Source: Soonwooa sp023440705 (GTDB lineage Bacteria; Bacteroidota; Bacteroidia; Flavobacteriales; Weeksellaceae). From it: a stretch of DNA of 27,511 nucleotides. Position 1 is the first letter of the stretch, and every line of letters begins with the position of its first letter. The translations under genes and the position numbers were made by a program. Of this stretch, positions 23,300 to 27,511 are shown piece after piece. Location of the stretch: NCBI GenBank assembly GCA_023440705.1, contig JAEXRP010000117.1, forward strand, positions 1 to 27,511. The letters are read 5' to 3'. Below the pieces are notes generated by a model. The model did no database searches. It had not been told where the DNA came from and saw nothing but the letters and a program-made list of their open reading frames with translations.

Positions 23300-25198
23300 A
23301 TGAACAAAATTTCTAGCATCAATCAATATTTACTAGAGCGTTATCCAACAATTTGGAATACCAAAATCGTCTGGATGTTGGCTTTAGCATTCTTATTTCA
23401 TCTTATATTTTTTGGCATCGGATTTTTCGCACACAGCGATCCTGAGACCTTACAAAACAGTCGTGCAGTAGACGATTATTTTACGAACGGTATTATTTTT
23501 ATTCATTTAATAATTTCGGTTTTACTGTTGGTAGGCTGGTTGATTAATATGTTTAAGAATAATGCATTCAAGAATTTTTATCCAGTTTCGAGCACCAAAT
23601 TGTTCTTTCAATTTGTCCAATATTTTGTGATTATTTTTAGCTGTACGAGTTTTTATATATCGTATATGTTTGCGGATAAACTCAATATTAATCGACTTTA
23701 TCCTGATAAAGAAATGTCTAAAAATATTGAGTTAATTAATACAACTTATCCTTTTCTGGCGCACAATTATGAAGACTTCACTTTAGGAAATCGACTTTAT
23801 CCCAAACCGTTTTTTGACTTGTATTGCGAAACAGATATTCAAAAAATTGAAAGAGATAAAAAATATTTTGTCAACTATGACAGAGTTTATCAATATTTTG
23901 AGGTTTATCCTAAAATTAGTACCAAAAAAAATAGTGATGACGAATATCTAATACCTGAACCAGAAGCAAGCAACGGGACAAGAATTGCTTATACAAAAAC
24001 CGAAAGAGATAAAAAGATTTTCTATTTCAAAAAGAATGTTGTGGACTTGTCATCGTATATTCCGACCACTGCACCAAGTTTTTATAACTATTCCTCAATT
24101 TTTTATGATCAAGGTGGAGAGAGTTTTGCACCTTATTACGAAGGCACTATTGTTGACGATACCGAATCTCAAGTATCAGAAACGCAACAACAAAAACGAG
24201 CTAAAGTTAACAAAGCAGTTGCTGATTTATTAAACACTAAAAACAAACAAAATTTTGAAAAGCAGTTCGATGCTTTTTTTGAACTTGCAAAAAAGTATAA
24301 AATCCGAACGAATCTTGGTGCCAAAACTTTAACTGATTTAGTATTTTATCCTGATAATTTTGAGGTTTCTAATTTTACTAAAAAATACAAACCAGAACGA
24401 GATGATATCTACGATCCATACAGGTATACTGGTAATGATTATGCAGCAGCGACAGCTACAGAAGCTGCGGTTGACGCAGCAGCTGATGTTGCAACGGCGG
24501 CTGTTGTACAAGATGGCAAGGTGGTAGATGCAGCGGTAAGTCTCAAAGATTTTAATCCTGAAGTTAATAAACAATTATCACCAGAAAAGTTCTTTGAAAG
24601 AAGATTAAGCAATTACTATTTTTATTCGGATCACCTAAAACAGCTTTTAGAGAATGTCGATACGATAAAAAATAAAGACTTTTTCATGGAATACATCCAT
24701 TTGTTTCTGTGGATTTCATTTTGTTTGGCGACCATTATTTTAGGTTTCCGTGTAACGGGATTACGAGCTTTATTATTTGCGATTATTACAACTGGTGTTT
24801 TGTCGTTATTTATCGCACTTTTGAGCTTTATTGTGAATTTTACAGTAGGAGGTAATTTTGTCGAATATTTTGTTATGTATACGTTTTTCATAACCGGATT
24901 ATTTATTTTGTTTGTCAGTATTAATCAAACTTTTTCAAAATTTATAAACTCGATTGCAGTTAATATCAGTCTTAATACTTTTGTCCCCTTTGTCTTACTT
25001 ATACTAGGAATTATCAGTAAACATCAAATTGACGCTTGTCGTGCGCTGCCTATAAATAAGTTTGAAACTTACAAATGTGATGGTATTTTAGAAATATTAG
25101 GAATGGATATAACAAGTATTTCATTATTAATTATAGGCTTTATTTTTATTTTCTTTTTTACTAAAGTCCTTAGAAAATGGAAAGCCAAAACCGAATAA
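23300..25198 (+). CDS. ABC-2-like membrane protein (putative permease of the preceding ATPase)
   Basis: This is a 632-residue integral membrane protein. Three hydrophobic segments lie near the N-terminus (about 22-44, 64-84 and 101-124) and five near the C-terminus (about 472-490, 496-520, 528-546, 556-575 and 605-625). Between them is a large soluble domain (about 130-465) rich in Tyr, Lys, Asp and Phe. It includes an alanine-rich low-complexity stretch at 382-415 (14 of 34 residues Ala). The chain ends in the positively charged KVLRKWKAKTE. Eight membrane segments with a large insert after the third is a layout seen in ABC permeases of Bacteroidota, but I cannot assign a substrate. Gene spacing (21 bases) supports one operon with the ATPase. 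Confidence 0.7.
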   Translation: MNKISSINQYLLERYPTIWNTKIVWMLALAFLFHLIFFGIGFFAHSDPETLQNSRAVDDYFTNGIIFIHLIISVLLLVGWLINMFKNNAFKNFYPVSSTKLFFQFVQYFVIIFSCTSFYISYMFADKLNINRLYPDKEMSKNIELINTTYPFLAHNYEDFTLGNRLYPKPFFDLYCETDIQKIERDKKYFVNYDRVYQYFEVYPKISTKKNSDDEYLIPEPEASNGTRIAYTKTERDKKIFYFKKNVVDLSSYIPTTAPSFYNYSSIFYDQGGESFAPYYEGTIVDDTESQVSETQQQKRAKVNKAVADLLNTKNKQNFEKQFDAFFELAKKYKIRTNLGAKTLTDLVFYPDNFEVSNFTKKYKPERDDIYDPYRYTGNDYAAATATEAAVDAAADVATAAVVQDGKVVDAAVSLKDFNPEVNKQLSPEKFFERRLSNYYFYSDHLKQLLENVDTIKNKDFFMEYIHLFLWISFCLATIILGFRVTGLRALLFAIITTGVLSLFIALLSFIVNFTVGGNFVEYFVMYTFFITGLFILFVSINQTFSKFINSIAVNISLNTFVPFVLLILGIISKHQIDACRALPINKFETYKCDGILEILGMDITSISLLIIGFIFIFFFTKVLRKWKAKTE

Positions 25199-25220
25199 AA
25201 AATACTTGTTCATTTTTCGG

Positions 25221-25252
25221 TTGTAATTAAAGTAGGTTCTGTTTTAATTTTG
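25221..25252 (+). promoter_or_regulatory. ada promoter
   Basis: TTG (25221-25223) and TAATTTTG (25245-25252), a perfect -7 box, are separated by 21 bases, the best -33/-7 pair in the window. The ada ATG is only 10 bases beyond the box, so the leader is a few bases at most. Confidence 0.6.
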
Positions 25253-25262
25253 AAATAAAAAA

Positions 25263-26306
25263 ATGAAACTTTCCAACGACATAATGTATCAAGCCTCTTG
25301 TGATAAAAACCCTGATTTTGAAGGCGTTTTTTGGATGGCGGTTAAAACGACAGGGATTTTTTGTCGTCCAACTTGTACAGCACGAAAACCAAAAATTGAG
25401 AATGTTGAATTTTTTGATAATACTAAAGATCCGATTTTAAAAGGTTATCGACCTTGTAAAGTTTGCAAACCTTTGGAAAATCCAGATCAAACGCCAACTG
25501 AAATTCAAAAACTCTTGGACGAATTATCGAATGATCCAAGTCTTAAATTTAAAGATTATGATTTGGTGAAGCGAGGTTTAGAACCGGCTAATGTGCGACG
25601 TTGGTTTCTAAAACACCACGGGATGACCTTTCATGCTTTTCAAAGAATGTTTAAAATAAATTCGGCTTTCAAAAAATTACAACAAGGCGAAAATATTATC
25701 GAAACGGCGATGGATTCTGGTTATGAAAGTCTTAGCGGTTTTAATGAAAGTTTCAAAAATGTATTTGGTATGTCGCCAACGCAATCCAAAATGGAAAAAG
25801 TAATTGACCTAAAACGCATCGAAACCCCAATTGGGACAATGATTGCTTGTGGAGATAGCAACGGCATTTGCATGTTAGAATTTTCTGATCGTAAAGCTTT
25901 ACCAACAGAATTAAAACAAATTTCTAAACATTTTGATGCTAATATTATTCAAGGTGAAAATCCACATTTTATAACTTTAGAAAAGGAACTTAAAGAATAT
26001 TTCGAAGGGAAAAGAACAGAATTTTCGGTGCCTTTATCGCCAGTTGGGACAGATTTTCAGAAGCAAGTTTGGGAAGTTCTTCGGACGATTCCTTATGGCA
26101 CAACGAGAAGTTATCAGGAACAAGCCAATATTTTAGGAAATCCAAAAGGCGTTCGCGCAGTTGCCAATGCTAACGGTCTTAATAAGATTTCGATTATCAT
26201 ACCTTGCCATCGCGTTATCGGAAGCGACGGAAAATTAACAGGTTACGGCGGCGGTATCTGGCGCAAACAAAAACTATTAGAACTCGAAAAAGCGATTCTT
26301 TTTTAA
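25263..26306 (+). CDS. ada: Ada-type bifunctional alkylation-repair methyltransferase and transcriptional regulator
   Basis: This is a 347-residue protein with all three parts of classical Ada. An N-terminal zinc domain has Cys34, Cys38, Cys65 and Cys68 (FCRPTCTARKP and YRPCKVCKP), matching Cys38/42/69/72 of the E. coli protein. An AraC-type helix-turn-helix domain covers about 80-180 (RRWFLKHHGMTFHAFQRMF and GYESLSGFNESFKNVFGMSP). A C-terminal O6-methylguanine-DNA methyltransferase has the active-site motif IIPCHRVIG with Cys315. Methylation of Cys34 would switch on its targets in response to methylphosphotriesters; Cys315 removes methyl from O6-methylguanine. Its promoter is strong and the leader very short. 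No alkB or alkA gene follows. I see no E. coli-type Ada box. Confidence 0.95.
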   Translation: MKLSNDIMYQASCDKNPDFEGVFWMAVKTTGIFCRPTCTARKPKIENVEFFDNTKDPILKGYRPCKVCKPLENPDQTPTEIQKLLDELSNDPSLKFKDYDLVKRGLEPANVRRWFLKHHGMTFHAFQRMFKINSAFKKLQQGENIIETAMDSGYESLSGFNESFKNVFGMSPTQSKMEKVIDLKRIETPIGTMIACGDSNGICMLEFSDRKALPTELKQISKHFDANIIQGENPHFITLEKELKEYFEGKRTEFSVPLSPVGTDFQKQVWEVLRTIPYGTTRSYQEQANILGNPKGVRAVANANGLNKISIIIPCHRVIGSDGKLTGYGGGIWRKQKLLELEKAILF

Positions 26307-26401
26307 ACCTAAACAAGCAATCGTTTTCAATTAGCAACATTAAACTTACTAACATCTACGCAAATTGACATGATCATTAAAAAATATTAAACATAAAAAT
26401 T

Positions 26402-26435
26402 GCTCTTGTAGACTTCTACGAGGGCTTTTTTATTT
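26402..26435 (+). terminator. Terminator downstream of ada
   Basis: GCTCTTGTAG (26402-26411) pairs with CTACGAGGGC (26416-26425) with two G-T wobbles around a four-base loop, followed by TTTTTTATTTT. It lies 95 bases after the ada stop. The rest of the 204-base gap holds the padR promoter region. Confidence 0.75.
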
Positions 26436-26461
26436 TAATCAAGAAAGATGAATTTAAAAAT

Positions 26462-26500
26462 TAAAACAAAATACATAGTATAACTATGTATTTTGTTTTA
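26462..26500. promoter_or_regulatory. 39-base perfect palindrome over the padR promoter
   Basis: An 18-base left arm (26462-26479) is the exact inverse complement of 26483-26500, with only ATA in the centre. The core reads ATAGTATAACTAT. It covers the -33 region and the first two bases of the -7 box of padR, so a bound dimer or pair of dimers would block RNA polymerase. Autoregulation by the PadR protein encoded directly downstream is the natural reading. Confidence 0.7.
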
Positions 26501-26506
26501 TATTTG
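26499..26506 (+). promoter_or_regulatory. padR -7 promoter box
   Basis: TATATTTG is a perfect TAnnTTTG separated by four bases from the ATG at 26511. The transcript would be leaderless, as for rsmA and ppc. Confidence 0.55.
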
Positions 26507-26510
26507 AAAC

Positions 26511-26843
26511 ATGAATGAAGAATTTATCAACAAGTGGATTTCTCAACTCAAAAAAGGGACATTGTCATTTTTGGTTCTGTCTGTTTTAAAAGATGGAAAA
26601 CAATATTACGGCTATGATTTAATCAACGAAATCAAAAAACAAACGGAAACAGATATCGCTGAAGGAACTTTGTATCCTTTGTTAAATCGTTTAAAAACCG
26701 AAAATCTAGTCACTGCAGTTTGGATTGAGCAAGAGTCGGGAATTCCGCGAAAGTATTATGAAATAACAAATCTTGGAAAAAACACCATCCAAGAAATGAA
26801 ATCTTATTGGACACAACTTAACACCACCATCGAAAAAATTTAA
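26511..26843 (+). CDS. PadR-family transcriptional regulator
   Basis: This is a 110-residue winged-helix protein of the PadR family. The N-terminal helix (FINKWISQLKKGTLSFLVLSVL) and the DNA-binding part YYGYDLINEI, followed by EGTLYPLLNRL (about 53-63) and the wing ESGIPRKYYEIT (80-91), are textbook. The C-terminal dimer helix is short, as in the smaller subgroup. It ends one base before the next gene (TAA, one T, then ATG), which encodes a HAAS/DUF1700-like membrane protein, a pairing common in Bacteroidota and Bacillota. A long perfect palindrome on its promoter indicates autorepression. The signal it senses is unknown. Confidence 0.93.
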   Translation: MNEEFINKWISQLKKGTLSFLVLSVLKDGKQYYGYDLINEIKKQTETDIAEGTLYPLLNRLKTENLVTAVWIEQESGIPRKYYEITNLGKNTIQEMKSYWTQLNTTIEKI

Positions 26844-26844
26844 T

Positions 26845-27453
26845 ATGAACTTTAAAGAAATAGAATTCACAGATAGCAATGCGAAAAGAATCTACAAAGA
26901 TTACATTTTGCGCATTCAGAATACAACAAAAATACTCGACTCAAACAATCGAGAAGAGATTTTGATGGAAGTTAACAGTCATATTTTTGAGAGTTTCCAA
27001 AACGATAATTCTCAAACAAATGATGTTGAAAAACTTCTAAATATTTTAGAAAAAATTGGTCAACCAGAAGTCTTTCTTAAAGAATTGGTGGCTCAAAAAA
27101 AACTTGAAGAATCAACAAAAACATTTAATCCTATTAAGATTTTAAAAGCTTTAATTCTTAATCTAGGCAACGGATTTTCGTATGTTTTGTTCTTCATTTT
27201 ATATCTGTTATTATTCGCATTTATATTTTTAATTTTCGCTAAAATATTTGATCCCGAAAAAGTAGGTTTCTACTACAATGCAAGAGATATTTTTGTTTTA
27301 GGAAAGATAAGTTCGTCCACTAAAAATTACGGTCAATACGAACAATTGGGCAATTTATTCATACCTGTTATGATTGTTTTAACCGTCATTTTTTTCGTTA
27401 TCATTACGTTATTATTGAAACTTAAAAAGACGGTAAATATTAAATTGAGTTAA
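26845..27453 (+). CDS. HAAS-domain (DUF1700-like) membrane protein
   Basis: This is a 202-residue protein translated from the same message as padR, one base after its stop. The N-terminal ~90 residues are helical and charged, with REEILMEVNSHIFESF and IGQPEVFLKEL. This fits the HAAS (helical, PadR-associated) domain, which has a helix-turn layout with G-x-P near its end. Two hydrophobic segments (about 111-132 and 172-194) follow, so this is probably an inner-membrane protein with a cytoplasmic N-domain. In known PadR pairs the membrane partner is thought to modulate the regulator or form part of an envelope response; neither is shown here. The gene is complete and ends 30 bases before the terminal poly-G run. 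Confidence 0.75.
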   Translation: MNFKEIEFTDSNAKRIYKDYILRIQNTTKILDSNNREEILMEVNSHIFESFQNDNSQTNDVEKLLNILEKIGQPEVFLKELVAQKKLEESTKTFNPIKILKALILNLGNGFSYVLFFILYLLLFAFIFLIFAKIFDPEKVGFYYNARDIFVLGKISSSTKNYGQYEQLGNLFIPVMIVLTVIFFVIITLLLKLKKTVNIKLS

Positions 27454-27483
27454 ATCTAAGATTAGATATTTCTATGAGGTTTC

Positions 27484-27511
27484 GGGGGGGGGGGGGGGGG
27501 GGGCGCGCAAA
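27484..27511. other. Poly-G run and GC-rich end of the window
   Basis: Twenty G in a row (27484-27503) followed by CGCGCAAA end the window, in a region that is otherwise strongly AT-rich. Such runs are a known artefact of two-colour sequencing when signal is lost, and of poorly supported contig ends. I do not treat it as biological. Confidence 0.6.

Noticed and set aside
27454..27511. Possible biological G-quadruplex or GC island at the end
   Set aside because: An uninterrupted 20-G run exactly at the window end is better explained as a sequencing or assembly artefact.

Overview
This window looks like a chromosomal contig from a member of the Bacteroidota, class Flavobacteriia. It is most likely from the Chryseobacterium group (Weeksellaceae). 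The evidence is the high A+T content, promoters with the Bacteroidota -7 box TAnnTTTG, starts without Shine-Dalgarno sequences, secreted proteins with short MKK-type signals, and family-typical RsmA, PEP carboxylase and Ada proteins. The genus is inference. The last bases are a run of 20 G followed by GCGCGC, which looks like a sequencing or assembly artefact at a contig end; the first bases are a short AT-rich tandem repeat.

Left part (1-9.8 kb), mostly housekeeping: rsmA (16S rRNA dimethyltransferase), a thioredoxin-fold lipoprotein, and a small YtxH-like protein with a possible sigma-54 promoter. These are followed on the minus strand by a block read ppc (PEP carboxylase), then a four-PAS histidine kinase, then a single-domain response regulator. 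Next come a DUF1648 membrane protein, the bifunctional NAD(P)HX repair enzyme (nnr) and the mechanosensitive channel mscL.

Middle part (9.8-16.3 kb), accessory in character: a secreted S9 peptidase of the glutamyl-endopeptidase type, a 586-residue secreted protein with a coiled coil and a barrel-like C-terminus, and a 161-residue hypothetical protein with higher G+C than its neighbours. After these lies a 657-base region without an intact gene. It holds two identical-architecture dyads (AAATACC-N8-GGTATTT), each next to a good -7 box, and an open frame with no start codon that looks like a gene remnant. Two small secreted proteins follow.

Surface block (16.4-21.8 kb): two minus-strand genes for large secreted proteins. 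One is tail-fibre-like and one has three copies of a ~365-residue module. They are 28 bases apart and probably form an operon.

Right part (22.1-27.5 kb): a two-gene ABC transporter whose ATPase lacks the H-loop histidine, an Ada-type alkylation repair regulator, and a PadR regulator with a HAAS/DUF1700-like membrane protein. A 39-base perfect palindrome sits on the PadR promoter. Most transcription units are bounded by clear hairpin terminators, several of them shared by convergent genes.

I see no proven new system. The best candidates for something undescribed are the operator pair with the decayed locus at 14.8-15.4 kb, the flanking 161/586-residue proteins, and the two-gene surface operon.
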